Shown here piece by piece: positions 34,538 to 43,340 of a stretch of 64,000 bases of DNA (its first letter is position 1; each line of letters begins with the position of its first letter). The notes below the pieces were generated by a model. That model had not been told where the DNA came from, did not search any database, and saw only the letters and a list, made by a program, of their open reading frames with translations. Where the stretch lies: contig CAUZFZ010000009.1 in NCBI GenBank assembly GCA_963579025.1, positions 60,441-124,440 on the forward strand. The letters are read 5' to 3'. Origin of the DNA: CAUZFZ01 sp963579025. Lineage in GTDB: Bacteria > Planctomycetota > Planctomycetia > Planctomycetales > Planctomycetaceae. The position numbers and the translations under genes are program-made.

Positions 34538-37500
34538 TCAGCATCGAATTCGTTCCCCAACCTGCTTCAGGGCACCATAGCCGAGCATGATGGTGATCTG
34601 CCCGTCGATTCGGTCGCGGAGCTGGGCACTGGTGGAGCGAGAGCCAAACAACCGACCCGTTTCGACGATCGCCTCGTCGCGCGTGACAGCAAAATGCGTC
34701 TGAACGATCCTCATTAAGCCTGCTCGGATCTCGGATGGAGGCAGCATCTCCGGTTTGCGGAGATTGGACGACTCCACCTTGCTGCGGTCGCGCACGCGGA
34801 CAGACTGATCCGGGAGTGAGAGGAATTCTTCCTCCAGCTCGACGCCACCGGATCGTGACAAGTGCTCAATCGCGGCATCGACGGATTCACTGACACGTGT
34901 CCCCACTCGACCGAGTCCAAACAGACCACTGACCCGACGCGTCACTTCGTCACGATGGACCGGCCCCTCGACCTCGATGACCTGTCGAACTGTGGACGCC
35001 AGTTCGTCGACGGGCAGGTCCTGAGGAGGACTGTCCGTGACGATGAAGGCAGCCTCGACATAGGGCTCATTCAATGGTTCCCCGCCAATCGGCGTGTCAT
35101 CGCGGCGTTCAATAGCCGGAGGTGGCTCGGTTGTCTCAGCTTCTGGCAGTTCACTCTTCTCGGCAGCAGCCGCATCGCGGGCTGACCAATTCTGCTTCGC
35201 TGCAATCGCCTCTTGAATGATCGCATCAAGCTGTTCTTCCGGACGCTGGAACCAGTCGACCGTCCAGACACGATGCAGCAGCCAGCGCTGCCGGATCAGC
35301 ACTTGAAATCGCAGCCGATCACGATCTCGGGCGGTCTGTGCCGAGCTGTAATCGTGACCGTCGCATTCGATGCCCAACAGGTATCGACCCGGTCGATCCG
35401 GATCGACCAGAGCCAGATCGACAAACAGCCCGGTCACGCCGATGCGCCGATGCACCTGCCAGCCCCGCGAGGTCAGCATGTCGGCGATGTGTTCTTCCAG
35501 CGGCGCTTGTTCGTCGTCGTGCGAAATCTCGCGTCGGCCCACAACTCCCGCTGCGGCCGTCTCCAGAAACGTCTTCAATGCCCGCGTCCCGATCGCTTGC
35601 GTCCGTGACAGGTCGATCTCGTCTGGCCGGATGGACGAAAACACCTCACATCGTGAACGCGAACGCGTGATCAACACGTTCAACCGGCGTTCTCCTCCTT
35701 CGTTCGACAGCGGACCAAAGTGCATGGTCAGCTTGCCTTCGGAGTCTTTCGCATAGCCAACCGAAATAAAGATGACATCGCGCTCATCACCCTGAATGTT
35801 CTCGAGGTTCTTAACAAAGAATGGCTCGTATCGATCACCGGCAAAAAACGATTCGAACTCCAGATTGTCGCGACGATGTCGTTCCAGCTCATCCAGAATC
35901 GCGTCTCGCTGGCTGACGGAGAAGGTTCCGACGCCTAGCGATCGGGTGGGATACTTCGCGGCGTGTTCCATCACGGCGTCGACGACCGTGCGGGCTTCGT
36001 TGCGATTCGTTGCCGATCCACCGCGATCGAATTCGCCATCTTCCACAAAGCGAAACCGCAGTCCCAGTTCTTCACTCTCGGTTTCGGGGCTGGGAATAAC
36101 GCACAGCCGACTGTTGTAGAACTCGCGATTCGAGACATCGATCAGCGAGTGATGTCGACTCCGATAATGCCACCGCAACATACGCTGCGGCACGTTTTGC
36201 GCGACACACAGCGTAAGGATGCTCTCCATGTGCCCGGCCTGGAACTCGTCGGCCGTTGTCGTGTCGTCGTCTTCGGCGGCGCGCTGGAAGAACCGGGTCG
36301 GCGGCAATTGGCGACTGTCGCCGACGACCACAATCTGGTGGGAGCGAGCGATGGCGCCCAGCGCATCGACCGGCGGAACCTGGCTCGCTTCGTCGAACAC
36401 CAGCAGATCAAACTCGACCTCGCCCGGTTCCAGAAACTGAGCGATCGACGTGGGGCTCATCATGAACACAGGCTTAACGGCCTGCACGGCTCGGCCAGCT
36501 TCGGCAAACAATCTTCGGAGTGGCAGATGCTGGCGTTTCTTTTGGATCTCACGTCGCAGCACTCCGACCTCGCCGATGTTTCCGGCTCGACGGGGCAGTT
36601 GATCAAAGTGAGTGACCGCGACTTCACGCCGGGCCAGCAGCATGTGATCCATATCCAATCGCGAGAACCGCCCGATGAGCTGTTCGTGATCGGTCCCGTC
36701 GAACTCAGCGAATTCCGGGTACTGTCGAAACGCCTCGCGCGTAAGTGCTTCGTACACCGCCAGGTGAAAATGCGTCACCAGGAGGTCCGAACTGATGCGT
36801 CCGTCAAACACGAATTTGGCCAGCGGACCCAAACCGACCAGTTCCAGTTTGAGCCAGCGAAGTCGGAAGGCCGTCCAATGACTCAGGTCTTCACGCTGCT
36901 CCAACCACACGGAAAGCCGTGATGCCAGACTGGCCAATGGAATCTCGGTCGCCGACGCAACATCAAACGCCACGGGAATATCGAGTTGCAGTGCCGACAC
37001 CAGATCGTCGACCCGTCCAGTGGTTTCCGTGAGCGTCGACTCCAAGTGATCGCAAAGTTTCACAGGCTCATCAGGGCCAGCAAGTCGGGGAACGACGGCA
37101 CGGTGATCGATCGGAAGGCCGGACTGTTCGGCATCGACATCCCACTGCCAGATTGCCGAAAGATGAGACCAGTCGGAATCATCCGCCCGCCACGCCGAGC
37201 CGAAAGCTGCTGCGCCAATGCGGGGGCCGCCATCGTCATTCACAATGGCTTTCAGTGCCTTCTGGCCATCGATCAGTGCGTCGAGAATGGCAAGTCGTTC
37301 TTCCAGTGTCCTGGGAAGCGGCCCGGCAAGGATTCCCTTTAGCGTTGTCATTGCCTGGCGATAACTGCCGTTCAGAATGCGAAACCAGGAACGACCGTGC
37401 GCAGCAATTGCGATTCGGGACTGTGCCACATCAACTTGCCACCCCACATCGGCCACGACTCCCGATAGCCGCTCTCGTGCCGCGACGAGTGTTGACCCTG

Positions 37501-39481
37501 CTTCAATCAGGTTGGCAATCTCGCGACGACGTTCTGTCCACACAGATGACGCCAGTGCCTCGGTATCGAGTTGCGGGGCGGCCAGGATTCGACGTGTCAA
37601 TTGCAGCAGTGACACAACGTCCGCTGCGTTGACCGGAGCTGACGTACCAAGTTGACCGGCCAGTTCAGACGCCTGAACACCAAGTCGTTGCAGGCCATCA
37701 AGCAGTGGCGGGATCGCGGACAGCAGACGGTCCAGGTCGGTTGGCAGAATTGTCTCGCGATTGACACCGCGCCATGGGTGCTCGCCTGGTACGCCGAGCG
37801 TTTCGAGGTGGGCCGCGAGTTCTGTCAGCAATTCGACTCGCACGCGGCGATCGTCAGGCGTCCAGGATTCGCAACCGGGAAGCACGAGGCCCGTGTCGGC
37901 GGGCTGAGGCCCACCGCTCGCCTGCGCTCTGGAAATCTCGCTCCGCAGGCGCGACAGCTCACCGATCGCGTCGAAAGGTGCGACACCCGATGGTTCCAAT
38001 GGTGTGGACATCGCATCCGCATGGGCATTCAGACGATCACGAACTTCTCGCAGTTCGGTAGCGTGCTTTTCCATGTCTCGGGCGATCGGCTGACCCAGAC
38101 GCAGCGTTTCGTCGAGGTCTCGCAGCACCACACGTTTGCTCGACTTGTGACTGTGTAACTCGAGGCACGCATCGCCCACTCCGAGTGTCCCCAATCGCCG
38201 ACGCACGACATCCAGCGCGGCCATTTTCTCGGCCACAAACAGAACTCGCTTACCGTCGCAGACGGCAGCCGCGATCAGGTTTGTAATCGTCTGTGACTTA
38301 CCGGTTCCTGGCGGTCCCTGAATCACCAGGTTGGCTCCGCGCCGGACCTCTTCAATCGCAATGGCCTGCGAGCTGTCCGCATCCGCGACGTGAATCGTAC
38401 GCAGCGGGTCGAGCAGAGCGTCGATCGACTCGTCATCACCACACAGCGACCGCTGAGTCGGGAAGCCATCGGTCAACAACGTCGTAACAAGCGGGTTCTC
38501 GTCGAGCGGCACATCGGTGGGCCAGTTCTCGGGCTGCAGGTCCCGGTACATCAGAAACTTCGAGAAGGAGAAAAACCAGATCGCCATCTCGTTGTGTCGG
38601 ACTTCCCAGCCATCCTGTTCCGCGACGACCTGCTGCACCGCGTCGAAGTACGCCGTTGGAGAGAAGTCATCCATATCGCCGACGTCAGGCAGAGTAATGC
38701 CACAGTCGACTTTCAGTTTCTCCTGCAACGACAGGTTGGTCGCGATTTCGTCTTCGTTGTACCGGACACGAAAGCGCGATCGGGCGCTACGACGCTGCAA
38801 CTGCACGGGCACAAGTATCAGCGGCGCGAAGCGCTCCCGGTTGTCCCGTTCCACATCGATCCACTTCAGAAAACCCATCGCGAGAAACAGCAGATTCACG
38901 CCCTGCTCTTCCTCGAATGTTCGTGCGTCGTAATACAACTTGAGCAGTCGCTTCTGCAGTTGTTCCGATGAGAGTTCGGTCTGCAGTCGATCATCAACGT
39001 GTTGTGGCGACGGACCATCGTCCTCAGGCTCAGGCTCGTCGTCATCTTCCGGTTGGGCAAGTCCCGGGCCGTCCGAAGGAGCGTCGTCGCCATCAAAGTC
39101 AGGTTCTCCCCCGGACGATTCGAATTCGAGCGTGACAGCGTTCGTTTCGATCGGCGCCTGTTCGATCCGGCTCTCTTTTGTGGGCGTCACCGGAGTGATC
39201 AGTGATTCGGTCGCAACTCCTTCCGACTGGTCGCCCGCTGTAGATTCGCCGGTTGGTTCCGGAAGCGACTCGGGTGGTTCAACTGCCGGCAGAAAACTCA
39301 TGGCCCGGCCTTCAGTCACCAGATGCCGAAAGACCTCTTCCGACAATTCGTCGACGACATCAAGCCGGGAAGTACGCGTGCGTCGGCGCGGAGTGTTCAA
39401 CAGCCGGTTGCGACCAGACAGGTCAAGCAACTCGCGCCGCGCCGCTTCCAGTTTTGCGAGAACGGTCTCACGTGATGACAT
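34538..39481 (-). CDS. Giant DUF4011-type superfamily 1 helicase with Vsr-like nuclease domain
   Basis: 1647 aa. The N-terminal ~60 residues (KLEAARRELLDLSGRNRLLN) match the DUF4011 opening. An acidic low-complexity linker follows (about 66-165). Helicase Walker A NLVIQGPPGTGKSQTITNLI is at about 385-405; the Walker B/DEAS box FDEASQVPPVDALGAIA and VVGDSRQLPPTRFF are near 1030-1060; motifs V-VI RRLNVLITRSRSR follow. A restriction-type nuclease domain of the Vsr/MTES_1575 kind comes next (IGVTGLFVDLALVD, GIECDGHDYSSA at about 1371), then a C-terminal DUF3320-like winged-helix pair. Related proteins are found near restriction or defence genes in other bacteria, but here the neighbours are dapB and a dehydrogenase. 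Role is inferred: DNA or RNA translocation plus cleavage. Confidence 0.9.
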   Translation of the reverse strand: MSSRETVLAKLEAARRELLDLSGRNRLLNTPRRRTRTSRLDVVDELSEEVFRHLVTEGRAMSFLPAVEPPESLPEPTGESTAGDQSEGVATESLITPVTPTKESRIEQAPIETNAVTLEFESSGGEPDFDGDDAPSDGPGLAQPEDDDEPEPEDDGPSPQHVDDRLQTELSSEQLQKRLLKLYYDARTFEEEQGVNLLFLAMGFLKWIDVERDNRERFAPLILVPVQLQRRSARSRFRVRYNEDEIATNLSLQEKLKVDCGITLPDVGDMDDFSPTAYFDAVQQVVAEQDGWEVRHNEMAIWFFSFSKFLMYRDLQPENWPTDVPLDENPLVTTLLTDGFPTQRSLCGDDESIDALLDPLRTIHVADADSSQAIAIEEVRRGANLVIQGPPGTGKSQTITNLIAAAVCDGKRVLFVAEKMAALDVVRRRLGTLGVGDACLELHSHKSSKRVVLRDLDETLRLGQPIARDMEKHATELREVRDRLNAHADAMSTPLEPSGVAPFDAIGELSRLRSEISRAQASGGPQPADTGLVLPGCESWTPDDRRVRVELLTELAAHLETLGVPGEHPWRGVNRETILPTDLDRLLSAIPPLLDGLQRLGVQASELAGQLGTSAPVNAADVVSLLQLTRRILAAPQLDTEALASSVWTERRREIANLIEAGSTLVAARERLSGVVADVGWQVDVAQSRIAIAAHGRSWFRILNGSYRQAMTTLKGILAGPLPRTLEERLAILDALIDGQKALKAIVNDDGGPRIGAAAFGSAWRADDSDWSHLSAIWQWDVDAEQSGLPIDHRAVVPRLAGPDEPVKLCDHLESTLTETTGRVDDLVSALQLDIPVAFDVASATEIPLASLASRLSVWLEQREDLSHWTAFRLRWLKLELVGLGPLAKFVFDGRISSDLLVTHFHLAVYEALTREAFRQYPEFAEFDGTDHEQLIGRFSRLDMDHMLLARREVAVTHFDQLPRRAGNIGEVGVLRREIQKKRQHLPLRRLFAEAGRAVQAVKPVFMMSPTSIAQFLEPGEVEFDLLVFDEASQVPPVDALGAIARSHQIVVVGDSRQLPPTRFFQRAAEDDDTTTADEFQAGHMESILTLCVAQNVPQRMLRWHYRSRHHSLIDVSNREFYNSRLCVIPSPETESEELGLRFRFVEDGEFDRGGSATNRNEARTVVDAVMEHAAKYPTRSLGVGTFSVSQRDAILDELERHRRDNLEFESFFAGDRYEPFFVKNLENIQGDERDVIFISVGYAKDSEGKLTMHFGPLSNEGGERRLNVLITRSRSRCEVFSSIRPDEIDLSRTQAIGTRALKTFLETAAAGVVGRREISHDDEQAPLEEHIADMLTSRGWQVHRRIGVTGLFVDLALVDPDRPGRYLLGIECDGHDYSSAQTARDRDRLRFQVLIRQRWLLHRVWTVDWFQRPEEQLDAIIQEAIAAKQNWSARDAAAAEKSELPEAETTEPPPAIERRDDTPIGGEPLNEPYVEAAFIVTDSPPQDLPVDELASTVRQVIEVEGPVHRDEVTRRVSGLFGLGRVGTRVSESVDAAIEHLSRSGGVELEEEFLSLPDQSVRVRDRSKVESSNLRKPEMLPPSEIRAGLMRIVQTHFAVTRDEAIVETGRLFGSRSTSAQLRDRIDGQITIMLGYGALKQVGERIRC

Positions 39482-39558
39482 ACGATGTCCGGTACCTGTA
39501 CGTTGTTGAGAGTTAGCCAGTCAGCGACCGGTTGCAGACTCATTGAGAGGAATTCGTC

Positions 39559-40524
39559 ATGGGCCAACGCATCGTGGTGCTCGATGGAAAGACCCTCAAC
39601 CCTGGCGACAATCCCTGGACGCCGCTTGAGGAATTCGGGGATGTCCTGCTGTTTGATGATACGGAACCGAGTGATGTCGTATCACGACTCGCCAAGGCCG
39701 ACATCGCGGTCGTCAACAAAGTCCGGCTTTCGGCGCAGGTGCTCAACAAACTCCCCGAATTGCAGTTCATTACGGTCACAGCGACCGGGTTCGACTGTGT
39801 CGACATCAATGCCGCTCGCGAGCGGGATATCCCTGTTTCCAACGTACCGACGTACGGCACAGACTCCGTCGCACAGTATGCGTTTGCTCTGATGCTGGAG
39901 CTGAGTCACCGCATTGGCCTGCACGATCGGGCCGTCCGTAATGGCGAGTGGGAATCGTGCGGTTCGTTCTCATTCTGGAAGACGCCGCAGGTCGAGCTGT
40001 CTGGCAGAACACTGGGCATTATCGGTTTCGGACGCATCGGCCGACGCGTGGGAGAGATCGGAAACGCACTGGGCATGCGCATTCTGACCTGTGACCAGTT
40101 TCAGCAGAACGCGCCGACATACGAACCGTTTGCCTGGGCGACGGCTGATGAGGTCGCGTCGGAATCCGACGTCGTGACACTGCACTGCAATCTGACGGAC
40201 GAGTCGGGCGGGATGGTCGATCGCGACTTCCTGGGACGTATGAAGCCAACGGCTTTCCTGATCAATTGCGCGCGCGGGCAACTGGTCGACGAAGCCGCAC
40301 TGGCCGACGCGTTGAATACGGATTCCCTGGCCGGCGCGGCGCTCGATGTTGTGTCCACCGAACCGATCCGGTCGGACAACCCGATGTTGAGTGCTAAGAA
40401 CTGTCTGCTGACACCGCACATGGCCTGGTCAACACTGGCCGCTCGGCAGCGCATGATGACAACGACTGCCGAAAACATCCGAGCGTTCCTGTCCGGTACG
40501 CCGGTTAACGTCGTCAACGGGTAG
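39559..40524 (+). CDS. D-2-hydroxyacid dehydrogenase
   Basis: 321 aa, NAD(P)-dependent. Start at ATG 39559 with AGAGGAA just upstream. The N-terminal catalytic domain contains LQFITVTATGFDCVDINAAR; the nucleotide domain shows LGIIGFGRIGRRVGEIGNAL (GxGxxG). Catalytic residues: INCARGQLVDEAALADAL (Arg), DVVSTEPIRSDNPM (Glu) and NCLLTPHMAW (His). The closest family looks like glycerate/hydroxypyruvate reductase (HprA-like), but phosphoglycerate or lactate types cannot be excluded. It is divergent from the helicase gene and overlaps the SGNH gene tail to tail by 11 bases. Confidence 0.92.
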   Translation: MGQRIVVLDGKTLNPGDNPWTPLEEFGDVLLFDDTEPSDVVSRLAKADIAVVNKVRLSAQVLNKLPELQFITVTATGFDCVDINAARERDIPVSNVPTYGTDSVAQYAFALMLELSHRIGLHDRAVRNGEWESCGSFSFWKTPQVELSGRTLGIIGFGRIGRRVGEIGNALGMRILTCDQFQQNAPTYEPFAWATADEVASESDVVTLHCNLTDESGGMVDRDFLGRMKPTAFLINCARGQLVDEAALADALNTDSLAGAALDVVSTEPIRSDNPMLSAKNCLLTPHMAWSTLAARQRMMTTTAENIRAFLSGTPVNVVNG

Positions 40525-41749
40525 GGCAATCACCATCCCGCTGCTGTCTGACCCAATCGGCCAGGATGGTCGATACGTCCTTCACGTCGTCATTGGCTCG
40601 ATCGATCAACGTGAGGTCCTGAGCACGAACGAGCCGACGGATCAGGTTGTCACGGCTCAGGTCGACACCATTCCGATCGAACACGGACGGATGCACGACG
40701 ACGCAATCCCAGGTGGGCGGGCCGAAGTTCAGCGACCAGTTCATGATCCAGGCGTAGGACTTCACGAACGCTTCGTTCGATCCCGCGGCTGCTGATCGAG
40801 GAACGGCAATCAGCACGAGGTCCGGCTTCAACTTCCGCACACGAGTTTCCGCATCGGCCTCGAATTCAGCCAGCGAAAGTCCTTTCGTCGGCCACGCGGT
40901 AATTTCAATCGACGCGTCAGGTGCAATCTGCCTGAGTGCCGGCGTAATCAGCATGTCCATTGGAGGCATCGCCAGAACACGGACCGGCTTACCCGCCTTG
41001 AGCAATTTCATCGTCCGCGTAATCGCAGAAAGCGGTGGAGTGTCTCCAAGTGAAACCGAAACGCCACTGATGGATTCTGCTAAGTATTCGGCGATTCGCT
41101 TGTGCCCATCCATGTTCGGGTGAATGGCATCGCTCATCAGAAGCCGCCAGTCGAACTCGTCAGCAGCACGAAGCACATCCATTTTCTGGTAGCAGTCGCA
41201 CACAGGCACGCCGAGTTCGCGTCCAACATCCCGCACAACATTGCAGTAAACAATCAGCTTCTCGGTTGGGCGTCCTGCTGTCGTGACGATGTTGTTGGGT
41301 GTCGCCAGAACCACCTCAGCACCGATGTCCCGACACTTCCCGACAATCGTCTTCAGGTTCGCCCGGTAATCGTCGACTGAAACTCGCGCCATATCATTTA
41401 GACCGAACATGACCGTGACGAGATCCGGCTTGTGCCTCAGTACATCCTTGTCGATGCGAGCCAGGGCGTTGACCGTTGTATGTCCACTAATCCCTGCATT
41501 GATCATCTCGACTTTGGCATCCGCGGACGTCTTCCGCAGTGCGATTCCGAGCATGTCCGTGTAAGCCCGACGACTGCCCGTGTGGTAGTACACACCAGTA
41601 ACACTGTCTCCAAAGCAAACGACCCGAACGGGTTCGCCAGCGAGCAGTTTCTGGCGAGTTTCGAGTGGCCGGACTGAAGTTCCGGCTGAATGACTTCCAC
41701 CGGCGCAGCCCACAAACGCTGCCAGGGCAATCAGGAAATGTCTTCTCAT
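40514..41749 (-). CDS. SGNH/GDSL-type hydrolase lipoprotein
   Basis: 411 aa from ATG 41749, chosen for GGAG about ten bases upstream and a lipoprotein signal MRRHFLIALAAFVGCAGG (lipobox FVGC). The longer frame overlaps the upstream DUF1501 gene. SGNH motifs: block I VVCFGDSVTGVYYH (nucleophile Ser), block II Gly in NAGISG, block III GLNDMAR (Asn), block V DAIHPNMDGH (Asp and His). Likely an acetyl- or acyl-esterase on sugars at the cell surface. A second domain follows (about 260-411) of a similar fold (PVRVLAMPPMDMLITPAL). It is last in a minus-strand run with DUF1501 genes. Confidence 0.88.
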   Translation of the reverse strand: MRRHFLIALAAFVGCAGGSHSAGTSVRPLETRQKLLAGEPVRVVCFGDSVTGVYYHTGSRRAYTDMLGIALRKTSADAKVEMINAGISGHTTVNALARIDKDVLRHKPDLVTVMFGLNDMARVSVDDYRANLKTIVGKCRDIGAEVVLATPNNIVTTAGRPTEKLIVYCNVVRDVGRELGVPVCDCYQKMDVLRAADEFDWRLLMSDAIHPNMDGHKRIAEYLAESISGVSVSLGDTPPLSAITRTMKLLKAGKPVRVLAMPPMDMLITPALRQIAPDASIEITAWPTKGLSLAEFEADAETRVRKLKPDLVLIAVPRSAAAGSNEAFVKSYAWIMNWSLNFGPPTWDCVVVHPSVFDRNGVDLSRDNLIRRLVRAQDLTLIDRANDDVKDVSTILADWVRQQRDGDCPTR

Positions 41750-41772
41750 GACACACATGCTCCAACGGTCGG

Positions 41773-43197
41773 TCATACGAACAGCTCGGTTACGGCATGT
41801 CCGCTGGAACTGCGGACCGGGCGTCCGGTGGGATGCATGACCTCGGCTTCGGGCGGGAATCCAAACGCGTGCAGTATCGTCGCTCCCAGATCTTCCGGTC
41901 GGACGGGAGAGTCTTTCACGTAGGCAGCGTGCGCGTCGCTGGCTCCAAAGATTGAGCCGCCGCGAACTCCGCCACCGGCCAGCACTGATGAATAGCAGGC
42001 GCACCAATGATCTCGCCCGGCGTTCTTGTTGATCTTCGGCGTGCGTCCGAATTCACCCGTCACAACAACCAGCGTGTCATCCAGCAGGCCGCGGTCCGAC
42101 AGGTCGTCCAGCAGCGCTGAGTACGCCCGGTCAAAGGACGGACAGCAGTAATCGCCGCGGATCATGTCGACTCCGCGGTTGTGACCACCGCAGACTTCTT
42201 TGTCGCTGCCATGATTGTCCCACAGATTGAACTGGCAGCCGTCCTGACCGTAATACGTCCAGAACACATTGACATACTGCGTACCAGCTTCGACCAGACG
42301 CCGTGCCAATAGAAAGCTCTGGCCATACTCGTTGCGGCCGTACTTATCGCGCAGTGCGTCGGGTTCGCGTTCAAGATCAAAGGCGCCGCGCACATCCTGC
42401 GATGCGACCAGGTTGAAAGCTTTCTCGTATTGATTGCGCACCTGATCCGACTGAGCCGAAGCAATCAGAGCTTCGGCACGACCATCAATCGACTTCAGTA
42501 AGTCACGCCGATCGGTGAAGCGTGTATCGTCAACGGCCTCAGGAGTGTCGAGCGCGTCGATCTGAAACGTCTTGTCGGCCAGCGAGTCCTTCTTCTCTTC
42601 GTTCAGAAGAAAAGGATCGTACGCAGAACCCAGAAATCCGCCGGTCTGGCCGCGGTAGTAACGCGTGCCTGTTGTGAACGGTCGAGGCAGCGTCACCCAC
42701 GCGGGCAGGCGGCCGCTATCACCCAGCAGGCTGCGAACGATCGCGCCCATCCCAGGATGATCGGATCGCTTGGGTGGATAAGCGGGGCCGGGTGTCGTCG
42801 AATCGGCCAGCAGCGTGTACTTGATGCCCACGTCATGCGAAGTCGACGTGTGCATCATCGAGCGGATGATGGCCATCTTGTCCGCACGTTGAGCGGTCAA
42901 CGGCAGCAGATCGCCGATCTGCAGTCCCGGCACGTTTGTGGAAATTGGATGGAAAGGTCCGCGGATGGAATCGGGAGCGTCCGGCTTCAAATCCCACATG
43001 TCGAGCTGCGATGGCCCTCCGCACAAAAAGATGTAGATACAGTGTTTTGCCGTGCCGGAATGCGTCTGTTGAGGGCTCGCAGTTGCCGCCTGGAGGAAAG
43101 GCAACGGCGCATAGACCGAGCCTAATGTGGCCGCTTTGATGGCGTCGCGACGGTTCAACCGTGAGCGATGCGATGTCACAGGAAAAAGTGAAAACAT
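41773..43197 (-). CDS. DUF1501 family Tat-exported protein (1 of 4)
   Basis: 474 aa. A twin-arginine signal SRLNRRDAIKAATLGS is followed by the DUF1501 hallmark IYIFLCGGPSQLDMWDLKPD, HDVGIKYTLLADS, YVNVFWTYYGQDG, VVTGEFGRTPKINKNAGRDH and a C-terminal LHAFGFPPEAEVMHPTGRPV. The fold is alkaline-phosphatase/sulfatase-like but it lacks the CxPSR sulfatase signature. DUF1501 proteins usually sit with DUF1553/DUF1549 cytochrome-type partners; none are here. 54 bp downstream of the previous DUF1501's repeat region, with a terminator-like hairpin in between, so it may have its own promoter. Confidence 0.93.
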   Translation of the reverse strand: MFSLFPVTSHRSRLNRRDAIKAATLGSVYAPLPFLQAATASPQQTHSGTAKHCIYIFLCGGPSQLDMWDLKPDAPDSIRGPFHPISTNVPGLQIGDLLPLTAQRADKMAIIRSMMHTSTSHDVGIKYTLLADSTTPGPAYPPKRSDHPGMGAIVRSLLGDSGRLPAWVTLPRPFTTGTRYYRGQTGGFLGSAYDPFLLNEEKKDSLADKTFQIDALDTPEAVDDTRFTDRRDLLKSIDGRAEALIASAQSDQVRNQYEKAFNLVASQDVRGAFDLEREPDALRDKYGRNEYGQSFLLARRLVEAGTQYVNVFWTYYGQDGCQFNLWDNHGSDKEVCGGHNRGVDMIRGDYCCPSFDRAYSALLDDLSDRGLLDDTLVVVTGEFGRTPKINKNAGRDHWCACYSSVLAGGGVRGGSIFGASDAHAAYVKDSPVRPEDLGATILHAFGFPPEAEVMHPTGRPVRSSSGHAVTELFV

Positions 43198-43251
43198 GAA
43201 GGACCTGGTTGTTTCAAACTCCGCAGTCGAAGCCGCTCGGTCGCAAAAAAA

Positions 43252-43330
43252 GGAACGCTAATCGACACTGATAAACACTAATGGCGCGCGTGAAAGAGAA
43301 TTAGCGTTTATCAGCGTCGATTAGTGTTCC
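43252..43330 (-). terminator. 79-bp palindromic repeat acting as a probable minus-strand terminator
   Basis: Arms 43252-43282 and 43300-43330 are inverted repeats matching at 28 of 31, with the three mismatches exactly ten bases apart. On the minus strand the hairpin is followed directly by seven T (complement of 43245-43251), the form of an intrinsic terminator. It lies just after the stop of the DUF1501 gene ending at 43341. The arm resembles short palindromes scattered elsewhere, so a mobile repeat may have been co-opted as a terminator. Confidence 0.7.
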
Positions 43331-43340
43331 CTGCCCTTCG

